The notes below the pieces were generated by a model. That model was not told the origin of the DNA, ran no database searches, and saw nothing but the letters and a program-made list of their open reading frames with translations. A DNA stretch of 64,000 nt from Bacillota bacterium (GTDB lineage: Bacteria > Bacillota > Clostridia > Peptostreptococcales > Anaerovoracaceae), in NCBI GenBank assembly GCA_017417045.1, contig JAFPZZ010000011.1:1-64000 (forward strand), given 5' to 3'. Each line of letters opens with the position of its first letter. Positions within the stretch are counted from its first letter, which is position 1. Both the position numbers and the translations under genes were made by a program. This document shows positions 16,922 through 25,634 of the stretch, in pieces.

Positions 16922-17080
16922 TAAAAGCCTCTGCCGCAGGGCTTTACCTGGACAAAAGCCAACTCTGCGCCAAACGCGGAGTTCTACCCAGATAAAAAAA
17001 CGACCCGCGTCAAACGCGGGGTTCTACCCAGATAAATAACCGACCCCGCGCCAAACGCGGGGTCTTACCCAGACAAAAAG
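16922..17080 (-). repeat. tandem array of about 41-bp hairpin units
   Basis: Three clear copies (stems at 16962-16982, 17003-17022 and 17042-17064) plus a decayed fourth at 16922-16958. Each has a GC-rich stem around a CAAA loop (for example CCCCGCG/CGCGGGG) followed by TCTACCCAGAtAAA. On the minus strand at least one copy carries a T7 tail, so the units can act as serial terminators for the maltodextrin operon. On the plus strand they follow the MATE gene. Confidence 0.85.
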
Positions 17081-17105
17081 CCGGACCTATCGGGTCCGGC
17101 TTTAA
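17078..17105 (-). terminator. terminator after the ABC ATPase gene
   Basis: AAAGCCGGACC-tatc-GGTCCGGCTTT, an 11-bp stem (17079-17103 region) with TTTTTG on the minus strand and TTTAAT on the plus strand; likely works in both directions between the convergent MATE and msmX-type genes. Confidence 0.9.
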
Positions 17106-17130
17106 TGTTTGCATATTAGGATGTGAAGCC

Positions 17131-18321
17131 CTATTCGAACTTCTCCAGGTTCTCTCCGCTCTCCTTGCTGAACATGTGGATCACGTTGCCGCCGAATTCG
17201 TAGGCGATATCCTGTCCGGTCTTGAAGCCCTCTCTGTGCTCGCCCTGAAGGTCCATGGTCTGGACTATGACGATCACGTTCTGTCCGAGAGAGTTCAGGT
17301 GCAGGTGCACGGAGCTTCCCATCATCTCGCTCACCTCCACGGTGCCGTGGAAGCTGTTCGCGTCTTCGCCGAAGAGCGCGATGTGCTCCGGGCGCACGCC
17401 GAGGGTTATGGGCTGGCTCTCCGCGCCGTTCGCGGCCAGCCTGGCCTGCTTCTCGGCGGAGACAGCTATGCTCTTGCCATCGAGAACGACCTCGTAGCCG
17501 CCGTCCTTCTTTACGAGCTCCGCGTCGAAGTAGTTCATCTGCGGTACTCCGATGAAGCCGGATACGAAGAGATTGGCCGGATGGTCGAAGACCTCCTGCG
17601 GGGTGCCTATCTGCTGCACTACGCCGTCCTTCATGATCACGATGCGGTCGCCGAGGGTCATGGCCTCGGTCTGGTCGTGCGTTACGTAGATGAAGGTAGT
17701 GTTGATGCGCTGGCGCAGCTTGATGATCTCGGCCCTCATCTGGTTCCTCAGCTTTGCGTCGAGGTTGGAGAGAGGCTCGTCCATGAGCAGCACCTTGGGC
17801 TCTCTTACGATAGCGCGGCCTATGGCGACCCTCTGGCGCTGTCCGCCGGAAAGGTTCTTGGGCTTGCGCTCCATGTATTCGGTAATGCCGAGGATCTCGG
17901 CGGCCTCCTGGACCTTCTCGTCTATGGTCTTCTGGTCGACCTTCTTGAGCTTGAGCGGGAAGGCCATGTTCTCCTTCACGGTCATATGCGGGTACAGGGC
18001 GTAGCTCTGGAATACCATCGCGATGTCCCTGTCCTTTGGCGCGACGTCGTTGACCAGCCTGCCGTCGATGTAGAGCTCTCCGCCGGAGATCTCCTCAAGG
18101 CCTGCTATCATTCTCAGGGTCGTGGATTTTCCGCAGCCGGAGGGGCCTACGAGGACGATGAACTCGCGGTCGGCGATCTCGAGATTGAAGTCCTGGACGG
18201 CGAGCACGCCTTCCTCGGTCACCTTGAGGTTGGTACCTCTCTGGATCTCGCCCTTCTTTCTCTTCTTGGGCTCCGTGTACGGATATACTTTCTTGATATG
18301 TCTTAAACTGACTTCTGACAT
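17131..18321 (-). CDS. sugar ABC transporter ATPase (MsmX/UgpC/MalK type)
   Basis: 396 residues. Walker A GPSGCGKST (59-67), Q-loop MVFQSYALYP, signature LSGGQRQRV (157-165), Walker B VLLMDEP (177-183) and the H-loop YVTHDQ; from about 240 a TOBE/OB regulatory domain that contacts the permeases. A basic insert at residues 15-35 (EPKKRKKGEIQRG) is seen in many clostridial members. Energises uptake by the permeases encoded just upstream and may serve several sugar transporters. Starts at ATG behind AAGGAG, overlapping malQ by 19 bases. Confidence 0.93.
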   Translation of the reverse strand: MSEVSLRHIKKVYPYTEPKKRKKGEIQRGTNLKVTEEGVLAVQDFNLEIADREFIVLVGPSGCGKSTTLRMIAGLEEISGGELYIDGRLVNDVAPKDRDIAMVFQSYALYPHMTVKENMAFPLKLKKVDQKTIDEKVQEAAEILGITEYMERKPKNLSGGQRQRVAIGRAIVREPKVLLMDEPLSNLDAKLRNQMRAEIIKLRQRINTTFIYVTHDQTEAMTLGDRIVIMKDGVVQQIGTPQEVFDHPANLFVSGFIGVPQMNYFDAELVKKDGGYEVVLDGKSIAVSAEKQARLAANGAESQPITLGVRPEHIALFGEDANSFHGTVEVSEMMGSSVHLHLNSLGQNVIVIVQTMDLQGEHREGFKTGQDIAYEFGGNVIHMFSKESGENLEKFE

Positions 18322-19808
18322 TCTTCTTCACTCCTTCCGTAGAGTTTCGTCATCCTTGCTATCTTAGCGGCGAGCTTTTTGTCGAGCTGCCCGGGGAGCA
18401 GCCTCCACATCCAGTTCCCGCCGAGTATTCCGGGGGTATTCATGCGGGCTTCTTTTCCGAGCCCGAGCCAGTCCTGCATCTGGGCTACGAACAGCTCCGC
18501 GACGCTTCCCATCCCGGCCCTTATCATGGCCTCGGAAAGATCCTGCCCCTTGGCGAGGCCGAGGTATTCGCGGGCTATCTTTATCTCCGAAGGCTCCGCG
18601 ATCTTCTCCCAGGCTTTGACCGGGGGATTGTCGTGGGTGCCCGTGTAGCATATGCATCCGGGCTTATGCCTGAAGGGCATGTCGGTGCTCTCCAGCTTCT
18701 CGTCAAAGGCGAACTCCAGGACCTTCATCCCGGGGAAGCCCGAATCCGCGAGCAGCTGCTTGACCTCGTCGGTCGGATAGCCCAGATCCTCCGCTATGAA
18801 GTTCAGGTCTCTGAACCAGCCCTTGAGCGGGCCTATCAGGTCCATCCCCGGGCCCTTGATCCATTCGCCGTTTCTCGCGGTGGTCTCGCCGTAGGGAACG
18901 GCCCAGTAGCTCTCGAAGCCCCTGAAGTGGTCTATCCTGATGACGTCGTAGAGCCTGGCGGCGCCGCCTATCCTGCGTATCCACCAGCCGTATCCGTCCT
19001 GCTTCATGCGCTCGTAATCGTAGAGCGGATTGCCCCAGAGCTGCCCGTCCTCGTTGAAGTAATCGGGCGGTACTCCCGCGACCTTGTCCGGAAGGCCGTC
19101 CTCCCCGATCTGGAAGAACTCCCTCTCTGCCCAGACGTCTGCCGAATCCAGCGCCACGTATATTGGAAGGTCGCCTATTATGCCTATGCCTTTCTCGTGG
19201 GCGTAGTCCCTGAGATCGTTCCACTGTCTGAAGAAGAGATACTGGATATAGCTTATGATCTCGATCTCTCCCGCGAGCTGCTGCCTGCATCGATCCAAAG
19301 TCTCAGGATCTCTCATCCGGGCGCCCTCGTCGGGCCATTCGGTCCAGGAGACCATTCCGAAGCTCTGCTTGAGGGCCATGAAGAGGCTGTACTCTTGGAG
19401 CCAGCCGGAGTTCTCGGCTTTGAAGCTCTCAAAGCCGGGGTCATCTCTCTTCAGTCCCCTTATGGCGGCCTTTCTCAGCAGAGGGCCTCTTTTCTCATAA
19501 AGCAGAGCGTAGTCGACGTACATGGGGTCGTCTCCCCACGTGATATCGTCGATCTCGTTTTTCTTCAGCAGCCCTTCCCTTTTCAGGATATCCAGGTCTA
19601 TGAAGTACGGATTCCCGGCAAAGGTAGAAGGACACTGATAGGGCGAGTCGCCGTAGCTCGTCGGGCCTACCGGCAGTATCTGCCACCATGACTGCTTCGC
19701 TTCGTGCAGGAAGTCTATGAATCTGCGCGCCTCCCGTCCGAGGGTGCCTATGCCCCCTTTGGACGGAAGGGATGATATCGGCAAAAGTATGCCGCTGCTT
19801 CTTTTCAT
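18303..19808 (-). CDS. malQ: 4-alpha-glucanotransferase (GH77)
   Basis: 501 residues, full length for MalQ. Visible landmarks: RSSGILLPISSLPSKGGIGT at the N-terminus, the WWQILPVGPTSYGDSPYQ substrate loop, the region YDVIRIDHFRGFESYW holding the catalytic nucleophile Asp (RIDHFRG), FIAEDLG with the acid/base Glu, and YTGTHDNPP with the third carboxylate. A cytoplasmic enzyme that disproportionates imported maltodextrins. Start chosen by GGGAG eight bases upstream. Sits between the permeases and the ATPase, a typical maltodextrin operon position. Confidence 0.95.
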   Translation of the reverse strand: MKRSSGILLPISSLPSKGGIGTLGREARRFIDFLHEAKQSWWQILPVGPTSYGDSPYQCPSTFAGNPYFIDLDILKREGLLKKNEIDDITWGDDPMYVDYALLYEKRGPLLRKAAIRGLKRDDPGFESFKAENSGWLQEYSLFMALKQSFGMVSWTEWPDEGARMRDPETLDRCRQQLAGEIEIISYIQYLFFRQWNDLRDYAHEKGIGIIGDLPIYVALDSADVWAEREFFQIGEDGLPDKVAGVPPDYFNEDGQLWGNPLYDYERMKQDGYGWWIRRIGGAARLYDVIRIDHFRGFESYWAVPYGETTARNGEWIKGPGMDLIGPLKGWFRDLNFIAEDLGYPTDEVKQLLADSGFPGMKVLEFAFDEKLESTDMPFRHKPGCICYTGTHDNPPVKAWEKIAEPSEIKIAREYLGLAKGQDLSEAMIRAGMGSVAELFVAQMQDWLGLGKEARMNTPGILGGNWMWRLLPGQLDKKLAAKIARMTKLYGRSEEECQKSV

Positions 19809-19820
19809 TATACGCGCTCC

Positions 19821-20678
19821 CTAGCCCTTTACAGCGCCCGCAGCAACGCCCTTTATGATGTACTTCTGGCAGCTGAGGTAGAAAACGATGACGGGGATTA
19901 TGGAAAGCAGTATCAGCGCCATAGTCGCGCCCAGGTCTACCGTACCGTAGCTTCCTTTGAGGTACTGGATATGTATCGGCAGGGTCCTGTACTTGTTGAT
20001 ATCGAGCACGAGCACGGGGAGCAGATAGTCGTTCCATACCCACATGATCTCGAGTATCCCGACGGAGATCATGGTCGGGCGAAGCATGGGGAATACTACG
20101 GAGAAATAGGTGCGTATGGGGCCGCAGCCGTCTATGGACGCCGCCTCCTCGATCTCCAGAGGTATCGATTTGACGAAGCCTACGAACATGAAGATCGCGA
20201 GGCCCGCGCCGAAGCCGAGGTATACGATGGGTATGGTCCAGGGGGTGTTGAGATGGAGCTTGTCCGCGGTCTTGGATAGCGTGAACATTACCATCTGGAA
20301 CGGGACCACCATCGAGAATACGCAGAGGAAATACACCGCTTTGCAGAACTTCGAATTGACCCTGGCGATGTACCAGGCCGCCATCGAGGTGAAGAGCAGT
20401 ATCAGAGCCGTCGAGGCTATAGTTATGACGACGCTGTACCAGACGCTCTTGAGGAAGGGGTAGTTTCCGAAGGTCATGCCCTTCACGAAGTTTGAGGTCC
20501 CAGCCCACATCTCGCCGGTCGGAAGATCGAAGGTGTTGGTCTTTACGTAGGTATTGAGCTTGAACGAGTTGATGACTACGGCCAGCACAGGCAGCACGTA
20601 GATCACGCAAATGATAGAGAGGACCACCGAAAGTATGGTCTTGGTGCGGTTCTCAGCGGAAAGTGTCTTGGCGTTCAT
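19821..20678 (-). CDS. carbohydrate ABC transporter permease (MalG type)
   Basis: 285 residues with six membrane segments. Carries the binding-protein-dependent transport EAA loop EEAASIDGCGPIRTYFSVVFPMLRP (around residues 185-210), which docks to the ATPase. Shares its start with the stop of the MalF-type gene (overlap of one base at 20678). Works as a heterodimer with that permease to import maltodextrin-like oligosaccharides; substrate is inferred from malQ and amylase neighbours. Confidence 0.93.
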   Translation of the reverse strand: MNAKTLSAENRTKTILSVVLSIICVIYVLPVLAVVINSFKLNTYVKTNTFDLPTGEMWAGTSNFVKGMTFGNYPFLKSVWYSVVITIASTALILLFTSMAAWYIARVNSKFCKAVYFLCVFSMVVPFQMVMFTLSKTADKLHLNTPWTIPIVYLGFGAGLAIFMFVGFVKSIPLEIEEAASIDGCGPIRTYFSVVFPMLRPTMISVGILEIMWVWNDYLLPVLVLDINKYRTLPIHIQYLKGSYGTVDLGATMALILLSIIPVIVFYLSCQKYIIKGVAAGAVKG

Positions 20679-21586
20679 CAGTTCTGCACCTCCCTCTTTC
20701 TGGTAAAGGCGAGCTGAGCGAGGCCCAGTCCCGCGACTAATATGAAGAAGATAACGGCCTTAGCCTGGGCTACGCCTGGCGAGGTCGAGCTCGAGCCGTA
20801 GAAGGTGTTGTAGATGTTCAGCGCGAGCATCTCGGTAGTCTTGATAACCGTTCCGTCGGCCTGGATTATGAACGGCTGGCCCGCCGTGAGGGCGAGGTTC
20901 TGGTCGAAGAGCTTGAAGCCGTTCGTAAGTCCGAGGAACGTGCATATGGTGATGGACGGCATAACGTTGGGTATGGTGACCTTGAAGAGGGTCTGCCACT
21001 TGGTGGCGCCGTCTATCTTGGCGGCCTCGAGCATGTCCTCTGGGACTGCCTGCAGGCCGGCTATGTAGATTATCATCATATAACCTATCTGCTGCCAGCA
21101 CATCAGTATTATCAGTCCCCAGAAGCCGTATTTGGTCTCGAGGAGTATCGACGTGTTGTATTTTGAGAGAATGCCGTCGAATATCATGGACCAGATGTAT
21201 CCGAGGACTATGCCGCCGATGAGGTTGGGCATGAAGAACACCGTCCTGAAGACGTTGCTCCCTTTAAGTCCCTGCGTCAGCAGGTAGGCGACCGTGAAGG
21301 CGAGCACGTTTATCAGCACCAGCGAAACGACGGCGAATAGCGCGGTGTACCAGAACGAATGCCTGAAGCTTTCGTCCGCGAAGACCGCCGTGTAGTTCGA
21401 GAGTCCTGTGAACTTCGCGTCACGTATGAGCCTGAATTTGCAGAACGACAGATAGATACCCTGGAAGAACGGCCATACGAAGCCAATAGCGAAGGCCGCG
21501 AGCACGGGGCCCATGAAGAGCCAGCACCAGCGGCGCAGGGGATTCTTGAAGAATCTCGCTATGGGGGATCTTTTCTTGCTTTCCAA
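20678..21586 (-). CDS. carbohydrate ABC transporter permease (MalF type)
   Basis: 302 residues from a TTG start at 21584-21586, chosen because AGGAGG lies six bases upstream and the typical N-terminus (ESKKRSPIARFFKNPLRRW) follows. The longer open frame to 21709 only translates the 30-bp repeats. Six membrane segments and the EAA loop EAAKIDGATKWQTLFKVTIPN near residue 200. Pairs with the MalG-type permease. Its translation start is separated from the binding-protein gene by a terminator and a hairpin array, which should lower its expression relative to the binding protein. Confidence 0.92.
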   Translation of the reverse strand: MESKKRSPIARFFKNPLRRWCWLFMGPVLAAFAIGFVWPFFQGIYLSFCKFRLIRDAKFTGLSNYTAVFADESFRHSFWYTALFAVVSLVLINVLAFTVAYLLTQGLKGSNVFRTVFFMPNLIGGIVLGYIWSMIFDGILSKYNTSILLETKYGFWGLIILMCWQQIGYMMIIYIAGLQAVPEDMLEAAKIDGATKWQTLFKVTIPNVMPSITICTFLGLTNGFKLFDQNLALTAGQPFIIQADGTVIKTTEMLALNIYNTFYGSSSTSPGVAQAKAVIFFILVAGLGLAQLAFTRKREVQN

Positions 21587-21617
21587 AGCGTTCCTCCTTT
21601 TATTTGAGATAAGTTCC

Positions 21618-21735
21618 AGAGGCCGGGGCATCCGGCCGTAATGATCTATAGACCGGGGCGTCCGGCCGAAATGGTGCAGAGGCCGGGGCATCCGGCCGTA
21701 ACGATTCAAAGGCCGAGGATATCCGGCGGTAATAA
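21618..21735 (-). repeat. four tandem 30-bp hairpin repeats
   Basis: Copies begin near 21620, 21650, 21680 and 21710, exactly 30 bp apart. Each holds GGCCGG/CCGGCC arms around GGCAT (first and third perfect, second and fourth slightly decayed), followed by TAATGAT-like spacer. They lie in the transcript between the binding-protein gene and the MalF-type gene and would form a row of stems in the mRNA. Confidence 0.9.
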
Positions 21736-21773
21736 GATGAGAGCGTCCCTGGAGAAGGCCCTGGGCTCCGCCT

Positions 21774-21808
21774 TATAAAAAGCGGGGCGGGCGCAGAGGC
21801 CCGCCCCG
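21774..21808 (-). terminator. attenuating terminator between binding protein and permease genes
   Basis: CGGGGCGGGC/GCCCGCCCCG, a 10-bp GC stem (21782-21808) with six-base loop and a T5 tail on the minus strand. Since the permease genes have no promoter visible here, part of the transcripts presumably read through; this would give more binding protein than permease. Confidence 0.88.
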
Positions 21809-21838
21809 TGATCTCGCATCTATGGGTGCGCTTTAAGG

Positions 21839-23128
21839 CTACTGATTAGCCTTCTGATACTGAACGGCCCAGCCGTCTACGAAAGCGGTCCTTACGAGCT
21901 CCCAGTTGGCGTCGCTCTGGTCGGCGTTGTACTGGTTGAGAGCGGAAACGAGGGCTGCTCTGTAGTCGTCTACGTTCGGCTGATAGTTGGTCGCCCAATC
22001 CATGATGTAGCAGCCATCCGCAGCGTACTGGTTGGCAGCGTCGAGGAAGCCGTTGGTGGAAGCGGGAGCATTCTTGTAGGGCAGGACGCCGAGCTGCTCG
22101 ACCATTTTGCCTGCAGCCTCGGGGTCGGAAACGAGCCATACCATAAAGTCGATGGTGGCCTGCTGGTCAGCTTCGGAAGCGTTGGCGTTCACAGCCCAGC
22201 AGTTCTCGGTACCGCAGTTGAGACCGGCCTTTTCCTCGCCGGCGACTCCGCAGTAGTACGGGATCATGGTAGCTCTGGGCACGTCGCCGGAAACAGCGGC
22301 ATACTCCCAGGAGCCGTTTACGAAGAACGCGGCCTTGCCGGTCTTGAATTCGTTCTCGGCGTCGTGTCCGCCGGTCGCGAGATCGGTCGGAGCGGTGAGG
22401 GAGTTGTTGATGCAGAGGTCGTAGAGGTTCTTGAAGTTCTGCATGTAAGCGCCGGTAAGGGAAGCGGGGCACTCGGTCCAGCCGCCGGCGTCTCTCTCTT
22501 CATAGAAGTACTCGAGGTTGGCCATGTGTCCGGTGAATCTCCAGGAGGAGCTTCCATCCATATCGGAGGAGGAGAATGCATCGAATCCGAGTTCGGCGGC
22601 GCGGGCGTGGATGTCTTCGGCGACAGCCTTGAGGCCGTCGAAGTTCTTGATCTCATCCATGCTGTGTCCGGCCTTCTCGATCAGGTCGGGGTTGACGATG
22701 ATGCCGTAGCACTCATAGCAGTATCCGATGGATACGAGCTTGCCGGTCTCATCATAGAGGTTGAAGCCGTCGGTGTTGAGCTCGGCCTCGATAGCGGTGC
22801 CTCTGAGGTCAAGGGCGTAGTCCTTCCAATCCTTTACGCCGGCCTGGTTGCCGATGACGAAGAGGGTCGGAGCGGCGCTCTTATCCATTTCAGCGGTGAG
22901 GGTCTGGCTGTAGGTTCCGGAAGCCGCGGTGACGACCTTTACGGCAACGCCGGTCTTCTCGGTGTAGGTCTTGGCAAGAGCCTGAGCGGTCTCATCGAGC
23001 TCGGGCTTGAAGTTGAGCCAGTACACGGATCCCTTCTCGGGCTCCTTGTTTTCTTCTTTCTTTTCTCCGCACGCGGCAAGGCTGAATACCATTACCAGGG
23101 CGAGGAGAAGAGCAACGATCTTTTTCAT
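21839..23128 (-). CDS. sugar ABC transporter substrate-binding lipoprotein
   Basis: 429 residues. Lipoprotein signal MKKIVALLLALVMVFSLAAC with lipobox LAAC (Cys20), then a charged linker and a periplasmic-binding-protein fold of the MalE/extracellular family 1 type (for example TGKAAFFVNGSWEYA near 275 and the WLVSDPEAAGKM region). Anchored outside the membrane, it delivers maltodextrin-like sugars to the two permeases. It has its own strong promoter and is followed by a terminator. Confidence 0.93.
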   Translation of the reverse strand: MKKIVALLLALVMVFSLAACGEKKEENKEPEKGSVYWLNFKPELDETAQALAKTYTEKTGVAVKVVTAASGTYSQTLTAEMDKSAAPTLFVIGNQAGVKDWKDYALDLRGTAIEAELNTDGFNLYDETGKLVSIGYCYECYGIIVNPDLIEKAGHSMDEIKNFDGLKAVAEDIHARAAELGFDAFSSSDMDGSSSWRFTGHMANLEYFYEERDAGGWTECPASLTGAYMQNFKNLYDLCINNSLTAPTDLATGGHDAENEFKTGKAAFFVNGSWEYAAVSGDVPRATMIPYYCGVAGEEKAGLNCGTENCWAVNANASEADQQATIDFMVWLVSDPEAAGKMVEQLGVLPYKNAPASTNGFLDAANQYAADGCYIMDWATNYQPNVDDYRAALVSALNQYNADQSDANWELVRTAFVDGWAVQYQKANQ

Positions 23129-23191
23129 GTTTTTTACATCTCCTTAACTATAACTGATCGATAATTGCAATAAATGCTCCACTATCTATAA

Positions 23192-23220
23192 ATTATATAA
23201 AACAAGCCAAAAATCGTCAA
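23192..23220 (-). promoter_or_regulatory. strong promoter of the binding-protein gene
   Basis: Minus strand -35 TTGACG (23215-23220), 17-base spacer, -10 TATAAT (23192-23197), followed by AAGGAG ahead of the ATG. Directly upstream of the -35 box are a LacI-family-like AAAGCGTTCG (about 23223-23238) and the palindrome TTACATTTGTAA (23242-23253), candidate binding sites for a sugar-responsive regulator. Confidence 0.8.
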
Positions 23221-23359
23221 TAAAACGAACGCTTTGTGTTATTACATTTGTAAATGAATCGCGGGCTTATATATATCTTTTTTATTAATGATAGCCGTTT
23301 TTTACACATCTGTTTCCGATATAGAGGGCTTTTTTCGTTCTCATGAGCGTATAGATGGA

Positions 23360-24664
23360 CTATACCTGGCCCTTCACCGCGTCAGATACTATCAGCATGG
23401 GCCTTCCTTCGCAGAGCAGCCTTCCGTCCTTCACCTCGGCCGCCGCACCGAAGAGCAGGTCCTCGTATATGCCGTCCGGCAGCCTCACGCCGAGCTCGGA
23501 GGGCTGTGCCCTGAGCGGGAATATCCCGGTCTTCACCCCTGCCCCGCTCTGCCTCGTCATCACGGCCGTGCAGGATGCGTCGTCCGCAGCGGCGTAGAAG
23601 ATATCGTCCGGCTCCAGATATTCTTTCTTGAAGGCTGCGAGCTTACTGATCATAGGGCTGATATCGGTCCCATCGCTCCAGTCGATAGTATCCTTGTCGA
23701 AGAGGCTCGGACGGTGCTTTAAAGCTCTCTCCTGCCCTGCGTAGAGCAGCGTCGTCCCTTTGAGGAAGAACTGCATGGCTGTGAAGCTCTCGAGCTCAGC
23801 CTCTCCACTTACCAGCGATGCTATGCGCGGCTGGTCGTGGTTCTCTAGGCAGCGCAGCTTGTTGTAATTCGCGGGATAAGCCTGCTCCTGCAGGTTCAGA
23901 AGCTCAGTCCAGGCGCTCAGCGGGAGCTCTCCTCTCAGAAATCGGTCGAAGCTCTCCCTTATGTCGTAGTCGTATTCTATGTCGAAGGCCTCGTAGGCGT
24001 CTGCGTCCCTGGAGGCGTACATGCCGTTCATGCGGCAGAAGCTGTTAAAGGAGCTGTGTACGCTCTCAGCGAGCCATACGCATCCCGGGCGGACCTTCTC
24101 CACCTCGGCGCGCGCCCTCTTCCAAAGATCCAGGGGCACGAGCGAGGCAACGTCGCAGCGGAAGCCGTCGACCGTGCCCGCCCAGTATTTCAGGCTCTCG
24201 ATCTGGTAATCCCAAAGTCCGGGAGCGCCGTAGTCCAGATCGATGATATCCGACCAGTCCCCGACGCGGTTCCCGGGGCTTCCGTCGGGCCTCTTATAGA
24301 AGAACTCCGGATGGGTCTCCCAGAGCACGGAATCGGGGGAAGTGTGGTTGTACACGACGTCTATCATGAGCTTCATGCCGTTTTCATGCACGGCTTCCGC
24401 GAGGGCCCTGAAGTCCTCTATGCTTCCGCAAGCCGGGTCTACCCTGCGGTAATCCCTGTTCGCGTAAGGGCTCCCCAGGCTCCCCTTCCTGGCCTTCTCT
24501 CCTACGGGGTGTATGGGCATGAGCCAGACTATGTCAGCGCCCAGCTCCCTGATACGCGGAAGGTCGGGGATGAGCGCTCTGAAAGTGCCCTCCGGCGTGT
24601 GGTTCCTTACGAAGACGCTGTATATGATCTGCTTCTGAAGACCGGGATCAGTATCCTTTGCCAT
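23360..24664 (-). CDS. alpha-amylase family glycoside hydrolase (GH13)
   Basis: 434 residues, no signal peptide, so cytoplasmic. Conserved GH13 regions are present: DVVYNHTS (102-109), nucleophile D171 in GFRCD, acid/base E200 in WLAES, and D277 in LENHD. Shorter than secreted amylases and with a short C-terminal domain; a role in trimming imported maltodextrins (neopullulanase/oligo-glucosidase-like) is likely but the exact bond specificity is open. Begins behind CGGAGG, just after the dagK terminator; no separate promoter is evident. Confidence 0.92.
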   Translation of the reverse strand: MAKDTDPGLQKQIIYSVFVRNHTPEGTFRALIPDLPRIRELGADIVWLMPIHPVGEKARKGSLGSPYANRDYRRVDPACGSIEDFRALAEAVHENGMKLMIDVVYNHTSPDSVLWETHPEFFYKRPDGSPGNRVGDWSDIIDLDYGAPGLWDYQIESLKYWAGTVDGFRCDVASLVPLDLWKRARAEVEKVRPGCVWLAESVHSSFNSFCRMNGMYASRDADAYEAFDIEYDYDIRESFDRFLRGELPLSAWTELLNLQEQAYPANYNKLRCLENHDQPRIASLVSGEAELESFTAMQFFLKGTTLLYAGQERALKHRPSLFDKDTIDWSDGTDISPMISKLAAFKKEYLEPDDIFYAAADDASCTAVMTRQSGAGVKTGIFPLRAQPSELGVRLPDGIYEDLLFGAAAEVKDGRLLCEGRPMLIVSDAVKGQV

Positions 24665-24683
24665 CTTTTTTCCTCCGATAAGT

Positions 24684-24710
24684 ACAAAAAATCCCGGCGC
24701 GGGCCGGGAT
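24684..24710 (-). terminator. terminator after the diacylglycerol kinase-like gene
   Basis: ATCCCGGC-gcgg-GCCGGGAT stem (24691-24710) with TTTTTTG on the minus strand. Separates the housekeeping operon from the amylase gene. Confidence 0.88.
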
Positions 24711-24716
24711 AGTATT

Positions 24717-25634
24717 CTAGCTGTTTATGAGCTCGCAGCCCTCAGGCACGGCGAAGCGCACTGCACCCGGAAGGACCTCAAAGCTGCTCTCCTCGTAGGG
24801 CCCTATCTCCCCGTCCACGCAGACGTTGGCCGGGATGAGCGGGGTGAGGGTGAGCCTGTCCGTCTGTATGTATTCGATGTATTTCCAGGCCTCTTTGTCC
24901 TGCAGCTGCTTTCCCTCATGGTACTTGGCCAGCATGCGCAGAAGGGTGAAGCCCTTCAGCGGCCTTACGTATTCCACGTCGATGAGTCCGTCCGTGAGGC
25001 TGGCCATGGGGCTGCTCTTAAAGCCTCCGCCGCAGTACATGCCGTTCGCTATGGCCGTGAGCAGCACGTCCTCTTCCCTTATCTCGCCGCCTATATCGTA
25101 GCGCATCCTGTAGGTCGTCCTGCGCGGAAGTATGTCTAGAGCCGCCTTGAGATAGGTCGCGGAGCCCTTGAGCCTGTCGCTCTTGATCCTGGCCGCCCTA
25201 TCGGCTATGTCGCAGTCAACGCCAATATTGACCATGTTTACCGCGTAGCGCTCGCCGAACTTTATGACGTCTATATCCAGGGTCTCGGCCGCGAGCTGCC
25301 TGTCCAGGTCGAGGAAATATTCTTTGTGCTTGAAATTGCGGACGAAATCGTTTCCGCTTCCGCAGGGCACGACGGCCAGCTGCGCATTTTCAAAGCCCAC
25401 GAGTCCGCTCAGGACGTCGTTTATCGTGCCGTCGCCGCCGACCGCGTAGAACCTGGCCTCCTCTCCCGAGCAGGCTCTCTTCCTGACGTACTCGGTGGTC
25501 TCGTCCTTGCTGAGCGTCCTGTGGATCTCAAAGTCGAGCTCCTTGCTCTTGGCGAGGCTCCTTATGCGGGAGAGCAGCTCGGATTCGGCTGCCCCGCTGC
25601 CCGCGGCCGGATTGACTACGAATATGTGCTTCAC
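24717..25634 (-). CDS. diacylglycerol kinase/YegS-family lipid kinase
   Basis: 305 residues from a GTG start at 25632-25634 that overlaps the stop of the TPR gene (GTGA). This start gives the family N-terminus KHIFVVNPAAGSG; a longer frame inside the TPR gene is spurious. Further marks: YAVGGDGTINDVLSGL (about 60-75) and VVPCGSGNDFVRNF (about 87-100), the nucleotide-binding signatures of DgkB/YegS/LcbK-type kinases. Phosphorylates a lipid, most likely diacylglycerol recycled from cell envelope synthesis. Confidence 0.9.
   Translation of the reverse strand: MKHIFVVNPAAGSGAAESELLSRIRSLAKSKELDFEIHRTLSKDETTEYVRKRACSGEEARFYAVGGDGTINDVLSGLVGFENAQLAVVPCGSGNDFVRNFKHKEYFLDLDRQLAAETLDIDVIKFGERYAVNMVNIGVDCDIADRAARIKSDRLKGSATYLKAALDILPRRTTYRMRYDIGGEIREEDVLLTAIANGMYCGGGFKSSPMASLTDGLIDVEYVRPLKGFTLLRMLAKYHEGKQLQDKEAWKYIEYIQTDRLTLTPLIPANVCVDGEIGPYEESSFEVLPGAVRFAVPEGCELINS

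Noticed and set aside
21587-21709. 41-residue N-terminal extension of the MalF-type permease made of a repeated GRMPRPL motif
   Set aside because: It is the translation of the 30-bp intergenic repeats; AGGAGG at the right distance from TTG 21586 sets the real start.
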